From RYN-230 sp963720645 (GTDB taxonomy: Bacteria; Actinomycetota; Actinomycetes; Streptosporangiales; Streptosporangiaceae): a DNA stretch of 64,000 nucleotides. Made by a program: the position numbers and the translations under genes. Under the pieces are notes generated by a model. That model was not told the origin of the DNA. It did not search any database and saw only the letters and a program-made list of their open reading frames with translations. The stretch lies in the NCBI GenBank assembly GCA_963720645.1, contig CAVRFX010000009.1, forward strand, positions 434,001-498,000, read 5' to 3'. Positions 17,058 through 25,702 of this stretch are shown here, piece after piece. How positions within the stretch are numbered: the first letter of the stretch is position 1; each line of letters begins with the position of its first letter.

Positions 17058-18206
17058 ATGGCTGACCTGACCAGCATCCTGGACCGGCACGTCCGCAGCG
17101 GATCGCTGCCAGGAGCGGTAGGCCTGGTGGCCCGCGGCGGCCAGACCGAGGTGGCGGCCGTGGGGGCAGCCAGCATGGGCGGCCCCGCGATGGCCAGGGA
17201 TTCGATTTTCCGCCTCGCATCGATCACCAAGCCCATCACCGCCGCCGCGCTCATGATCCTGGTCGACGAGGGCCGGCTCGCGCTCGATGATCCGGTCAGC
17301 GAGTGGCTGCCGGAACTGGCCAGGCCCTCCGTGGTCCGCACGCCCGCCAGCGAGGCCGATGACGTGGTCCCGGCGACCCGGCCCATTACCGTGTTCGACC
17401 TGCTCACCTCCCGCGCGGGCTACGGGTTCGCGTCCGACTTCACGCTGCCGGCCGTGCAGCGGCTGTTTACCGTGCAGAAGGACGGCCGCGAGGTGCAGAG
17501 CTTCCCGGCCCCGGACGTGTGGATGGCCGAGCTGTCCCGGATCCCGCTGCTCTACCAGCCGGGTGAGGCCTGGCTGTACGACACCTGCTCCACCGTGCAG
17601 GGCGTGCTGGTCGCCCGGGTGAGCGGCCAGTCCCTGCCCGAGTTCATGGCGGAGCGGGTGTTCGGGCCGCTCGGCATGACTGACTCCGCGTTCGAGGTCC
17701 CGGCGGGCAAGCGCGACCGGTTCACCAGCTACTACCGGACCGGCCCTGGCGGCGGCCTGGAGCTAGGCGACGGGCCAGACGGGCAGTGGAGCACGCTGCC
17801 GGCCTTCCCGCTGGGGAACGGCGGGCTGGCCGGGACGGCCGATGACTGGCTGGCCTTCGGCCAGATGCTGCTGGCCGGCGGCACAACCCGCGGCGGCCGG
17901 CGGCTGCTGTCTGCCGACGCGGTCCGGCTGATGACGAGCGACCACACCACGGCCGCCCAGCGCGAGATCGGCGCCCTGTTCCTGGAGGGCCAGGGCTGGG
18001 GATTCGGCGGCTCGGTGGACATCGCGCCCGTCGATCCGTGGAACGTCCCTGGCCGCTACGGCTGGGTCGGCGGCACCGGCACCTCGGCGCACATCGTGCC
18101 GTCTACTGGTTCGGTGGCCATCCTGCTCGCCCAGGTGGCCGCGGACAGCCCGGTCCCGCCCGGGTGGATGCGGGACTTCTGGCGGTACGCGGCCGGCGTC
18201 GCCTGA
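17058..18206 (+). CDS. Class C beta-lactamase-fold serine hydrolase
   Basis: 382 residues from ATG 17058 (GAAGG upstream). The catalytic SxxK motif is SITK near residue 57 in FRLASITKPITAAALM. The second motif region is WLYDTCSTVQGVLVARVSG, and a GGTGTSAH stretch near the C-terminus corresponds to the KTG-type box. Members are esterases, D-aminopeptidases or penicillin-binding proteins; the substrate cannot be told. No signal peptide is visible, so it is probably cytoplasmic. It lies 83 bp after the epoxide hydrolase and may share its transcript. Its 3' end faces the crotonase gene. Confidence 0.82.
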   Translation: MADLTSILDRHVRSGSLPGAVGLVARGGQTEVAAVGAASMGGPAMARDSIFRLASITKPITAAALMILVDEGRLALDDPVSEWLPELARPSVVRTPASEADDVVPATRPITVFDLLTSRAGYGFASDFTLPAVQRLFTVQKDGREVQSFPAPDVWMAELSRIPLLYQPGEAWLYDTCSTVQGVLVARVSGQSLPEFMAERVFGPLGMTDSAFEVPAGKRDRFTSYYRTGPGGGLELGDGPDGQWSTLPAFPLGNGGLAGTADDWLAFGQMLLAGGTTRGGRRLLSADAVRLMTSDHTTAAQREIGALFLEGQGWGFGGSVDIAPVDPWNVPGRYGWVGGTGTSAHIVPSTGSVAILLAQVAADSPVPPGWMRDFWRYAAGVA

Positions 18207-18275
18207 CGTGGTGAGGGCAGTCAGGCAACACGTGGCCTGCCAGCGGACCCGGCGCCGGGATCGTCCCGGCGCCGG

Positions 18276-19137
18276 TCAGTCGAAGTTGTTCCTGCGGCCC
18301 TCGCGCACGTAGTCGAACCGTCGACCTGATGTGCTGCTCGCCGTGGACGGCGCGCTTCTTGGCGATGTGGCCGAACATCTGGATCCCGAACCCGCCGTCG
18401 AGGTCGCCCGCGATCCGCTGCTTCCAGGGGCGCCGGATGATCTGGGTGGTGAGCCGGCGGGTGGTCCTGGGCTGGGTCATGATGTGGTCGGCGATCTGGT
18501 AAGCGCGCCGGACGAGATCGTCGCGGGGTACCACCTCGTTGACCATCCCCCACTCCAGGGCCTGCTGGGCGCTGATCGCCTCGCCGGTGAGCAGGGCATA
18601 GGCGGCCCGCTTCACGCCGAGCAGTTCCTGGAACGCGTTGTGGATGCCGTCGGCGGGCACGGACCCGATGTCGTAGTGCAGGTCGAACAGGGTGGCGTCG
18701 TCCGCGGCGAGGGTGATGTCGCACATCAGCACGATCTCGGTGTGGAAGCCGGGCCCGTTGAGCAGCCCAATGGTCGGGATCTCCAGGTCGTTGACCAGGG
18801 CGCTGACGTTGATGCGCCCATCCTTGTAGGCGTACTCGTAGGCCCAGTACTCCATGTCGGCCTCCTCGAGGGCGAAGCCCTCGGGATCGGAGGTCATCAT
18901 GAACTCCTCGCCTGACCCGGTGAGGATCAGCACCTCGTTCTCGGGGTCCGCGCCGACCGTCTTCAGCATCTGGCCGAGCGAGCGGTGGTTCTGCACGCTG
19001 AGCTGGACGGGACCGCCCAGGGTGTGCGCGGCGACGAGCAGGACCCCGTCGTCGCGGCGTTCCATCCGGTAGAAGTCCTTGAACGTCTCCCGGTACTCCT
19101 CGAAACGCGGGCCGGGGACGAATTCCTGTAGTGACAT
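18276..19137 (-). pseudogene. Crotonase-family enzyme, 6-oxocamphor-hydrolase-like, 3' frameshift
   Basis: About 287 residues once a 1-base shift near 18320 is corrected; uncorrected, it reads through to 18103 over the serine hydrolase gene. The corrected end reads FDYVREGRRNNFD. The core has an unusual crotonase pocket: LLNGPGFHTEIVLMCDITLA and FDLHYDIGSVPADGIH, which line up with the NGP-H-E and PHFPSGIVPGDGAH segments of 6-oxocamphor hydrolase, including the His and Asp thought to be catalytic there. This suggests C-C bond hydrolysis of a beta-diketone rather than enoyl-CoA hydration. ATG 19137 has AAGGA six bases upstream. It is the last gene of the GntR-transketolase cluster. Confidence 0.65.
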
Positions 19138-19228
19138 GGTCATTCCTTCAGCGTGTGGCGGGTAGCGGGTCGGCGTGGAAACGGGCCACGATCTGGACGG
19201 CCCCCACGGGAGGGCCGCCGGACGGGCA

Positions 19229-20131
19229 TCACGGTCCGGGCTGTTCTCCCAGCGCCGCCCCGCGGGCCTGCAGTTCGTAGAGGGACAGGAAGTCCTCGTC
19301 GCGCAGCCCGCTGCCGATGGCGGACTGGATGAGCTGGTACACCGTGGCCCCGACCGGCATCGGCACCTCCAGGGAGCGGGCCGCGTCCAGCCCGAGGTCG
19401 AAGTCCTTGCGCAGCAGCCCGGTGGTGAACGTCGGGGTCCAGTCCCGCTTGACCAGGTCGCCGGCGCGCTTGCGGACCCAGTCGGATCCCAGCACGGTGC
19501 CGCCGAGGAACTCCAGGAACGCGGCCCGGTCGGTACCGCCCTTCTCGGCCAGGGTGGTCACCTCGACCAGGGCCTGGACCATCATCCCGAGATACAGGTT
19601 GGCGCAGAGCTTCACCAGCCGGCTCTGCTCCTGTTCACCCGCGTGCACGGCGACCTTCGCCATTTCCTCGAGCATGGGCCGGACCTCGGCGAAGACGTCG
19701 GCCGGGCCGGACGCGACGATGCAGGCACCCCCTTCGGCGACCACGTGGGCGTTGCCGCTGACCGGGGCGGCGAGGAAGCCGGTGCCGGCGTTGTTCGCAG
19801 CCGCGCGCACGCGCGCGGAGGCGCCAGCGGACACGGTCGAGCAGTCCACGATCGTGCCGGGCTTGCGGTTCCCGCTGAGCAGCCCGCGCTCCCCGCAGAC
19901 CACCTCCTCCAGGTCACCCGGGCCAGACACCGTCACGAACACGATGTCGCAGCCGCCCAGGTCGGTGATCCGCTCGACGGCCCGCGCTCCCCTGGCCACC
20001 AGCGGCCCGGTCTTGGACGGCGTCCGGTTCCACACCGACACCTGCTCACCGGCGTCGATCAGGCGGCCGGCCATGGCCGCGCCCATCCGGCCTGTGCCGA
20101 CCCAGCCGAGGCTGCGGGCCTTCGTGTTCAT
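19229..20131 (-). CDS. NAD(P)-dependent beta-hydroxyacid dehydrogenase (3-hydroxyisobutyrate dehydrogenase family)
   Basis: 300 residues. The Rossmann motif LGWVGTGRMGAAMAGRLI is at the N-terminus, with the family loop VDCSTVSAGASARV (about 95-110), the substrate motif FLAAPVSGNAHVVAEGG (about 118-135) and the catalytic Lys in VKLCANLYLGMMVQAL. Members oxidise 3-hydroxy acids such as 3-hydroxyisobutyrate, tartronate semialdehyde relatives or 6-phosphogluconate-like compounds to the keto form. It lies between a split transketolase (36 bp upstream) and the crotonase-type enzyme, on the same strand, so it probably acts in the same pathway. Confidence 0.88.
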   Translation of the reverse strand: MNTKARSLGWVGTGRMGAAMAGRLIDAGEQVSVWNRTPSKTGPLVARGARAVERITDLGGCDIVFVTVSGPGDLEEVVCGERGLLSGNRKPGTIVDCSTVSAGASARVRAAANNAGTGFLAAPVSGNAHVVAEGGACIVASGPADVFAEVRPMLEEMAKVAVHAGEQEQSRLVKLCANLYLGMMVQALVEVTTLAEKGGTDRAAFLEFLGGTVLGSDWVRKRAGDLVKRDWTPTFTTGLLRKDFDLGLDAARSLEVPMPVGATVYQLIQSAIGSGLRDEDFLSLYELQARGAALGEQPGP

Positions 20132-20167
20132 GCGTGCTCCTGGACGAGGTTGCTGGGCTGTGGCTGG

Positions 20168-21172
20168 TCAGACGGGCGAGTACTCGCCGCTCTCGGCGGG
20201 CGCCGCGGGGGCGGCCGGGGCGGGTCCTGGCCGGCCGAGCGCCGACCAGATCGTCTCGATGAGCGCCTGGGTGGACAGGCCGTACTTGGTGAAGAGGTAC
20301 GGGGCGGTGAGCGATCCTTCCGCGAACGTGTCGCGCAGGCCGACCCGGCGCAGCGGCCGGCCGAGCCCGGCCTCGGCCAAGGTCTCAGCCACGGCCGATC
20401 CGAGGCCGCCGATGACGGTGTGGTTCTCCGCGGTGACCACGATCCGCGCGGCCGCAGCCGCGCCGAGCACGGTGGCCGCGTCCAGCGGCTTGATGGTCGC
20501 CACGTTGATGACCGAGACGTGGACGCCGTGCTCGCCGAGCGCCCGGGCCGCGGCCAGCGCGGCGGCGAGCATCATGCCGCTGGCGAACAGGGCCGCATCG
20601 TCGCCGGGCATGAGGACCTCGGCCTGGCCGAGCCGCAGCACGTGATCCTCGCCGAAGATGACCGGGGTCTCACCGCGCTTGAGCCGGACGTACACGGGTC
20701 CCGGCACGTCCACCACGGCCGCGGCGACCTGGCGGACCTCGACCGCATCGGCGACATCCACCACGGTCATGTTCGGCAGCGTCCGCATGAGCGCGACATC
20801 GTCGATGGCCTGATGGCTCGGCCCGCCGGGCGTGGAGACACCGGGCATGAACCCGATGATGCGCACGGGCAGCCCCGGGTAGGCGATGGCGTTGGCGATC
20901 TGGTCAAAGGGCCGCCGGGTGGCGAAGACCCCGAACGTGTGCACGAACGGGATGTGGCCGCAGCGGGCCAGGGCCCCGGCCATGCTCATCATGTTCGCCT
21001 CGGCCATGCCGGCATGGATGAACCGGCCCGGGAGTTCGTCGGCGAACAGGTCGACCTCGCACTGCCGGGTCAGGTCGCCGCTGAGGCACAGCACCTCATC
21101 CCGGCGGCGCGCCAGGTCAACCAGCGCCCGGCCGTAGGGCTTGACCTCGGTGGGGTAGGGCGGCTCACGCAC
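20168..21172 (-). CDS. Transketolase-like enzyme, C-terminal subunit
   Basis: 334 residues; the GTG start overlaps the end of the N-terminal subunit gene by 8 bases. It contains the pyrimidine-binding domain (AGMAEANMMSMAGALARCGH, with the conserved Glu that activates thiamine diphosphate; then VSTPGGPSHQAIDDVALMRT) and the transketolase C domain (VTAENHTVIGGLGSAVAETL). Together with the next gene it makes a two-chain transketolase, 613 residues in all, slightly shorter than single-chain enzymes. Such split enzymes often act on unusual sugars in catabolic operons rather than in the pentose phosphate pathway. Confidence 0.9.
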   Translation of the reverse strand: MREPPYPTEVKPYGRALVDLARRRDEVLCLSGDLTRQCEVDLFADELPGRFIHAGMAEANMMSMAGALARCGHIPFVHTFGVFATRRPFDQIANAIAYPGLPVRIIGFMPGVSTPGGPSHQAIDDVALMRTLPNMTVVDVADAVEVRQVAAAVVDVPGPVYVRLKRGETPVIFGEDHVLRLGQAEVLMPGDDAALFASGMMLAAALAAARALGEHGVHVSVINVATIKPLDAATVLGAAAAARIVVTAENHTVIGGLGSAVAETLAEAGLGRPLRRVGLRDTFAEGSLTAPYLFTKYGLSTQALIETIWSALGRPGPAPAAPAAPAESGEYSPV

Positions 21173-22004
21173 GGAGGGCCTCCAGCTTGCCCGTGAGTTC
21201 CCGTTCCGCGGCCGCGGCCAGTTCGGGCGGCAGCTTGATGAAGTGCCCGTCCGCGTCGGGCGGCAGGCAATCCAGCCCGTGCATGGTCGAGGTCCGGCAG
21301 ACCAGGACGCTCGGCCGGTCCTCCCGCACGGCGGCCGCGAGCGCGGTGGTCAGCGCGCCAGGGTCGTGACCGTCGAGATCCTGGGCGTGCCAGCCGAACG
21401 CCGACCATTTCGCGGCGATGGGCTCAAGCGTCGTGATGCTGTCAACCGGGCCGTCAACCTGGGAGTTGTTGGCGTCGAGGAGTACGACCAGCTGGCCGAG
21501 GCGGTGGTGCGCGGCGAACAGGGCGGCCTCCCACACCTGCCCCTCCTCCAGTTCCCCGTCGCTGACCATCGTGAAAATCCGCGCGCCGGACCCGCGGAGC
21601 CGGTCGGACAGGGCGAACCCCAGCGCGGCCGACAGTCCCTGGCCGAGTGAGCCGCAGGTGTAGTCGAAGACCGGTGAGCGCTCGGTGCCGATCGCCTCGA
21701 CCGGCGAGCCGTTCTGCCCGTAGCCTGCCACCGCCTCCTCGTCCAGCAGCCCCAGCTCGGCGGCAGCCGCGAACGGGCCGATGACGTAGTGACCCGGTGA
21801 GCAGACGAGCCGGTCCACGCCGGGGCGGGCGGCGGCGAAGACGGCGGCGACCTGCTCTGCGGACGACAGTGCCTGGCCGAGGTAGCCGAATCCCTGCGGA
21901 GCGACCATCCGGACCGCCCGCAGGCGGATTCTGAGCGCCAGTTCGCGCAGGTCAGGTACGGTCCACTGGGTCCCGGGGGCGGAGACGTGCGCCATCGCGC
22001 TCAT
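21165..22004 (-). CDS. Transketolase-like enzyme, N-terminal (TPP-binding) subunit
   Basis: 279 residues. The TPP/Mg motif is SDGELEEGQVWEAALFAAHH followed by LLDANNSQVDG. CSPGHYVIGPFAAAAELG and YTCGSLGQGLSAALGFAL are typical of the N-terminal half. It begins 29 bp after a palindrome that is probably the GntR operator. The product pairs with the downstream C-terminal subunit and transfers two-carbon ketol units between a ketose and an aldehyde. Translation is coupled by the 8-base overlap with the next gene. Confidence 0.9.
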   Translation of the reverse strand: MSAMAHVSAPGTQWTVPDLRELALRIRLRAVRMVAPQGFGYLGQALSSAEQVAAVFAAARPGVDRLVCSPGHYVIGPFAAAAELGLLDEEAVAGYGQNGSPVEAIGTERSPVFDYTCGSLGQGLSAALGFALSDRLRGSGARIFTMVSDGELEEGQVWEAALFAAHHRLGQLVVLLDANNSQVDGPVDSITTLEPIAAKWSAFGWHAQDLDGHDPGALTTALAAAVREDRPSVLVCRTSTMHGLDCLPPDADGHFIKLPPELAAAAERELTGKLEALRA

Positions 22005-22032
22005 CGGACCTCTTCTGCCATAAAGTGGACAA

Positions 22033-22045
22033 GTGGCTTAGCCAC
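22033..22045 (-). promoter_or_regulatory. Probable GntR/FadR operator
   Basis: GTGGCTTAGCCAC is a perfect 6-bp inverted repeat with one central base, 29 bp before the transketolase start, in a more AT-rich patch. Its size and position fit the short palindromes bound by FadR-subfamily GntR proteins, and such a regulator is encoded just upstream. Confidence 0.6.
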
Positions 22046-22076
22046 AATGATGATGACCGGGCCAGTGCCCTGTCAA

Positions 22077-22168
22077 CCACGGCTGGGTGTCACCACGGTC
22101 GGGAACCACGGGTCAGGCGTAACCACGATCCGGCACAAACCACGCCCAGGCGTCAACCACATCAGGCG
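22077..22168. repeat. Degenerate tandem repeat (about 17 bp, six copies)
   Basis: Units begin CCACG and end in AA or CA, for example CCACGGGTCAGGCGTAA; lengths vary from 13 to 17 bases. The block fills most of the leader between the GntR stop and the operator. Confidence 0.65.
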
Positions 22169-22947
22169 CGGAGAATATGCGCCAGCATGACCTGATGATG
22201 GGCGGCGACGGCCCGGGCCGCGGCGTCCGGATCCCCGTGCAAGACCGCGGCGGCGATGGGCTCGTGCAGCGCCAGATGCTGCTCCGGGCTGGTGTCGCGC
22301 AGCCAGTCAGGCACCGACTCGGTGTCCACCCAGTGCCGGAACTCGAACGACAGCGCCGCGGTGTGGACGCTCTCGTAGATCGCGGCCAGATACAGGTTGC
22401 CCGCGGTGCGGACGACGGTGGCATGGAACACGGTGTCGGCGGCGATCACCTCCGAGGCGTCACGGGCCGAGTCTCCCAGGCGGCCGAGCGCCTCACCGAT
22501 CGCGTCGGACTCCCCCGGGGGAAGCCCGGGCGTGCGGGCCGCGGCCTCCCGGGCGCCCAGGGTCTCCAGCCACAGCCGCAGTTGCATGAGATCGCTCAGC
22601 GAACGCTGGTCGAGGTCGAGCATGAGGTTGACGGATGCGGTCACCATGGTCTCGGGACGCCGGACCACGTAGGCACCGGACCCGCGGCGGATCTCGACCA
22701 GCCCCATCAGGGACAGGGCCCGGAGCGCCTGGCTGACGGTGGGCCGGCTGGCGCCGAATCGTTCGGCCAGGTCACGCTCGGGAGGCAGGCGGGCACCTTC
22801 GGCGATGTCCTCGCTGATGATGAGGCGCCGGATCCGCTCGGCAAGATCGTCGGACAGCCGTGTCACGGCGAGCCGCTCCGTCCGGGGCAGCTCGACGGGC
22901 TCCGGCCGGCGCCCCCGTGCCGCCGGTCGTCGGGACGGCTCGGCCAC
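22162..22947 (-). CDS. GntR-family (FadR subfamily) regulator
   Basis: About 261 residues from a GTG at 22947; a longer frame to 23127 starts with unrelated low-complexity residues. The winged helix is at about 25-95 (LIISEDIAEGARLPPERDLA, GASRPTVSQALRALSLMGLV, RRGSGAYVV). An FCD-type helical ligand domain with conserved polar residues (LRLWLETLGAREAAART, DTVFHATVV, HEPIAAAVLHGD) fills the rest. The Asp/His residues of FCD bind a metal and an organic acid. It is the first gene of the transketolase cluster, on the same strand, and probably represses it through the GTGGCTTAGCCAC site. Confidence 0.87.
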   Translation of the reverse strand: MAEPSRRPAARGRRPEPVELPRTERLAVTRLSDDLAERIRRLIISEDIAEGARLPPERDLAERFGASRPTVSQALRALSLMGLVEIRRGSGAYVVRRPETMVTASVNLMLDLDQRSLSDLMQLRLWLETLGAREAAARTPGLPPGESDAIGEALGRLGDSARDASEVIAADTVFHATVVRTAGNLYLAAIYESVHTAALSFEFRHWVDTESVPDWLRDTSPEQHLALHEPIAAAVLHGDPDAAARAVAAHHQVMLAHILRA

Positions 22948-23198
22948 CGTGTCCTCCCAGCTCGTCGGGGCGGTCGCACCCGCCCCCGCCACGAGATGAC
23001 AGTACTCGCCTGCCCACCGGTCGCCCGGCTTCACCTGTGGCCCGGACGGCGGGGAACCCCCTGCCCAGGGCGTCGGCGGCCCGGTGGCCCGGCACGCTGG
23101 TGCTCCGCGCACGCGTCGGGGCGACATCGCTGACCCGTCTGATGGCGCACGTCAGACAGCCGGAAAGAATGGGATGCCCGGACTGGTACGGCGCTCTG

Positions 23199-24536
23199 TC
23201 AGCGTCCGGGGAGAGGGCTTTCGAGGGTGAGCCAGCCGCCGGGGTGGGTGAGGTAGAGGGTGGCGTTGGGGTCGCCGGTGATGGTCCAGCCGAGGGTGTG
23301 GATGAAGTAGTGGTGGTGGATGTGGCAGAACAGGGCCATGTCCTGCAGGCGGGTGGCGCCGCCCAGGCTCCAGGGGCGGATGTGGTGCGCGGTGGCCCAG
23401 GCGGCCCGGGCCCCGCACCCGGTCCAGCGGCAGCCGCGGTCGCGGGCTTCCAGCGCGCGGCGCAGCCCGGGGGGCTCGGTGCGGGCGGTCCGGCCGACAT
23501 CCAGGGGCAGGCCGTCGTCCCAGCGGATCGCGCTGATCTGCGCGCCGCAGCACAGCGCCAGGACCTGCCGGGCGGTCAGCAGCGTGCCGTGCCCGGTGCG
23601 GCCCGGCGCCGCCCCCGTGATCAGGCTCGCGGGCGCTTGCCTGATCAGGCCCGGAGACGGCCCGGCGGGTGTGCCGGGCGCCGCGGGATCAGCGTGGCCG
23701 GATGCCGGTCCCGCGCCGGGCGGCTGCCCCGCGCCGGCGGTCTGGGCGGCGGCCTGGGCCAGCGTCTCGTCTTTGACCAGCACCGTGATGTGCGGTGCGC
23801 TGCCGTGCCGTTGCGGTGCTGACCCGCCGTCCAGGGCGGCCTGGCACGCGGCGACCAGCCCGTCCATCCGCCGCTGCGCCGCGGTCCGTGTGTCCAGCTG
23901 GCCGCCGGGCGGGCTGAACGCCTCCGCGGCGGTCCGGACAATCTCATAAGACACCGCATCCCCGCACGCCCCGGACAGCATCCCGGTGTCGTCCAGGGTC
24001 AGCCCGAAGGACAGGTGCCGCCTGTCCCAGCGGCGTTTTTCCCGCTCCTCCGCCGCGCCCGGGTCCGCGCGGTAGGCCACCTCGGCGGCGAACTGCCCGA
24101 ACCGGGCGGTGTCCAGCCCGGGCGCGTGCGCAAGTAACACCTCCTCCGCCTGGCCGGCCGCCTCACCCAGGCCGGTGGCCGCCCGGACGATGATGTGCGC
24201 CTGATCGAAGGAGATCTGGCCCGCGTTCAGGGCCTTCCCGGTGGCTTCCAGGCCGCGCAGCCCGCGGGCGGTGGCCACCACCGCCGCGGCACGCCCGGGG
24301 GCCAGGCCGCACTGCGTGCGCAGGAAGGCGGCGGCGGACGTGTGCCCGGCCTCGGCCGCCCCGCCGGTGGCGTCCAGGGTGGCGGTCAGCCGGGACAGCT
24401 GCCCGTGGGCCTGGCTGATGAACGTGGCCAGCTCGGTGATCTGGCCCATCAGCGAGGCCGCATCCAGCACGGTGGGGTCGAGGCGGGCCAGCTCGGCCAG
24501 CGCCGCGTCCCGGGCAGACTGCTCTGGTAAACACAT
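23199..24536 (-). CDS. DUF222 / HNH endonuclease (13E12-type)
   Basis: 445 residues from ATG 24536. The N-terminal 300 residues form the DUF222 helical domain (AAAFLRTQCGLAPGRAAAVV, ALNAGQISFDQAHIIVRAA). A Pro/Gly/Ala-rich spacer follows at about 270-330. The HNH nuclease motif is C-terminal: RDRGCRWTGCGARAAW, then AHHIRPWSLGGAT and LFCHIHHHYFI, with the metal-binding Cys and His residues intact. These proteins are multicopy in actinobacteria, are linked to the 13E12 repeat family, and some are induced by DNA damage. A degenerate SOS-like box overlaps the start codon. The frame runs open to 24683, but the ATG fits the family start. Confidence 0.87.
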   Translation of the reverse strand: MCLPEQSARDAALAELARLDPTVLDAASLMGQITELATFISQAHGQLSRLTATLDATGGAAEAGHTSAAAFLRTQCGLAPGRAAAVVATARGLRGLEATGKALNAGQISFDQAHIIVRAATGLGEAAGQAEEVLLAHAPGLDTARFGQFAAEVAYRADPGAAEEREKRRWDRRHLSFGLTLDDTGMLSGACGDAVSYEIVRTAAEAFSPPGGQLDTRTAAQRRMDGLVAACQAALDGGSAPQRHGSAPHITVLVKDETLAQAAAQTAGAGQPPGAGPASGHADPAAPGTPAGPSPGLIRQAPASLITGAAPGRTGHGTLLTARQVLALCCGAQISAIRWDDGLPLDVGRTARTEPPGLRRALEARDRGCRWTGCGARAAWATAHHIRPWSLGGATRLQDMALFCHIHHHYFIHTLGWTITGDPNATLYLTHPGGWLTLESPLPGR

Positions 24537-24542
24537 ATTCGA
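24527..24542 (-). promoter_or_regulatory. Degenerate LexA-type SOS box over the HNH start codon
   Basis: On the minus strand TCGAATATGTGTTTAC spans the ATG. It matches the actinobacterial consensus TCGAAC-N4-GTTCGA at 8 of 12 conserved positions. In related DUF222/HNH genes such a box commonly overlaps the start. Confidence 0.4.
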
Positions 24543-24802
24543 ATCATCCCACCCGCCACCGACAAAACGCGCGGGATGGGGGGTGAGCTGACCGCGAGCC
24601 AGCGCCAGCAGCCGGGGGCAACCTAGAGCCAGAGGCAGCAGTTGAGCAGCACGACGCCAGCGATAGCAGGCGGTTCGCAACACAAAGCCAGCAGCCGCCG
24701 GTGACGGGAGCGCTGCCGCGCCGGGAGGCTCCCGATGACGGCGGTGGGCAGGGACCCCCGTGCCCGGCCAACGGTCATGGCCGCCGTCCTAGGCTGTGGA
24801 CC

Positions 24803-25702
24803 ATGTCGCTATCCCCTGAATCCCGTATCCCCCAGACGTCCGGGCGCCCCGAGCTGGCCGCGGTCCGCGGCCCGGTGACCTGGTCACCGGTGGGCAGCTA
24901 CGAGGACATCCGCCTGGACGTCTGCGAGGACGGCATCGCCAAGGTGACGATCTGCCGCCCCGAGGTCCGCAACGCCTTCCGGCCGCAGACCCTGATCGAG
25001 ATCTCCGACGCTCTCACGATCGCCCGGGAAGACCCCGGGATCGGGGTGATCATCCTGACCGGGGAGGGCCCGGACGCGTTCTGCTCCGGCGGTGACCAGC
25101 GGGTCCGGGGTGATACCGGCTACCTCACCGATCCTGGCCAGCCCGGCGCCGTCGGCCGTTTCCACGTGACGGATCTGCAGATCCAGATCCGCCGGCTGCC
25201 CAAGCCGGTTGTCGCCATGGTCGCCGGCTATGCCATCGGCGGCGGGCACGTGCTGCACCTGATCTGCGACCTGACCATCGCCGCGGACAACGCCCGGTTC
25301 GGCCAGGTGGGCCCGAAGGTCGGCTCGTTCGACGGCGGCTACGGCGCGGCCCTGCTGGCCGAGCTGGTCGGGGTGAAGAAGGCCAAGGAGATCTGGTTCC
25401 TGTGCTTCCAGTACGGCGCGCAGGAAGCCCTGGACATGGGCCTGGTCAACACCGTCGTGCCGCTGGAGGAGCTGGAGGCCGAGACTGTCGCCTGGTGCCG
25501 CCGGATGCTGCAGATGTCACCGTTCGCGCTGCGGCTGATGAAGGCCAGTTTCCACGCGGCCGAAGACGGCATGGCGGGCATCCAGCAGCTGGCCCACGAC
25601 GCGAACCTGCTCTTCTACAGCACCGAGGAAGCCCGCGAGGGGAGAGAGGCGTTCAAGGCCAAGCGGCGGCCCGAGTTCGAGCGCTTCCCCCGGCGCCCCT
25701 GA
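24803..25702 (+). CDS. menB: 1,4-dihydroxy-2-naphthoyl-CoA synthase
   Basis: 299 residues from ATG 24803; the frame is open upstream without similarity. It is a crotonase with the MenB signatures FCSGGDQRVRGDTGY, AGYAIGGGHVLHLICDLTIA and GPKVGSFDGGYGA, and the typical end RRPEFERFPRRP. The enzyme closes the second ring in menaquinone synthesis by converting o-succinylbenzoyl-CoA. No other men gene is near, so it is transcribed alone here. Its stop codon lies inside a 14-bp tandem repeat, and it overlaps the 3' end of the convergent hydrolase by 50 bases. Confidence 0.92.
   Translation: MSLSPESRIPQTSGRPELAAVRGPVTWSPVGSYEDIRLDVCEDGIAKVTICRPEVRNAFRPQTLIEISDALTIAREDPGIGVIILTGEGPDAFCSGGDQRVRGDTGYLTDPGQPGAVGRFHVTDLQIQIRRLPKPVVAMVAGYAIGGGHVLHLICDLTIAADNARFGQVGPKVGSFDGGYGAALLAELVGVKKAKEIWFLCFQYGAQEALDMGLVNTVVPLEELEAETVAWCRRMLQMSPFALRLMKASFHAAEDGMAGIQQLAHDANLLFYSTEEAREGREAFKAKRRPEFERFPRRP

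Noticed and set aside
18103..18275. C-terminal extension of the crotonase over the serine hydrolase gene
   Set aside because: It arises only from a frameshift near 18320; the other frame gives the normal family end FDYVREGRRNNFD.
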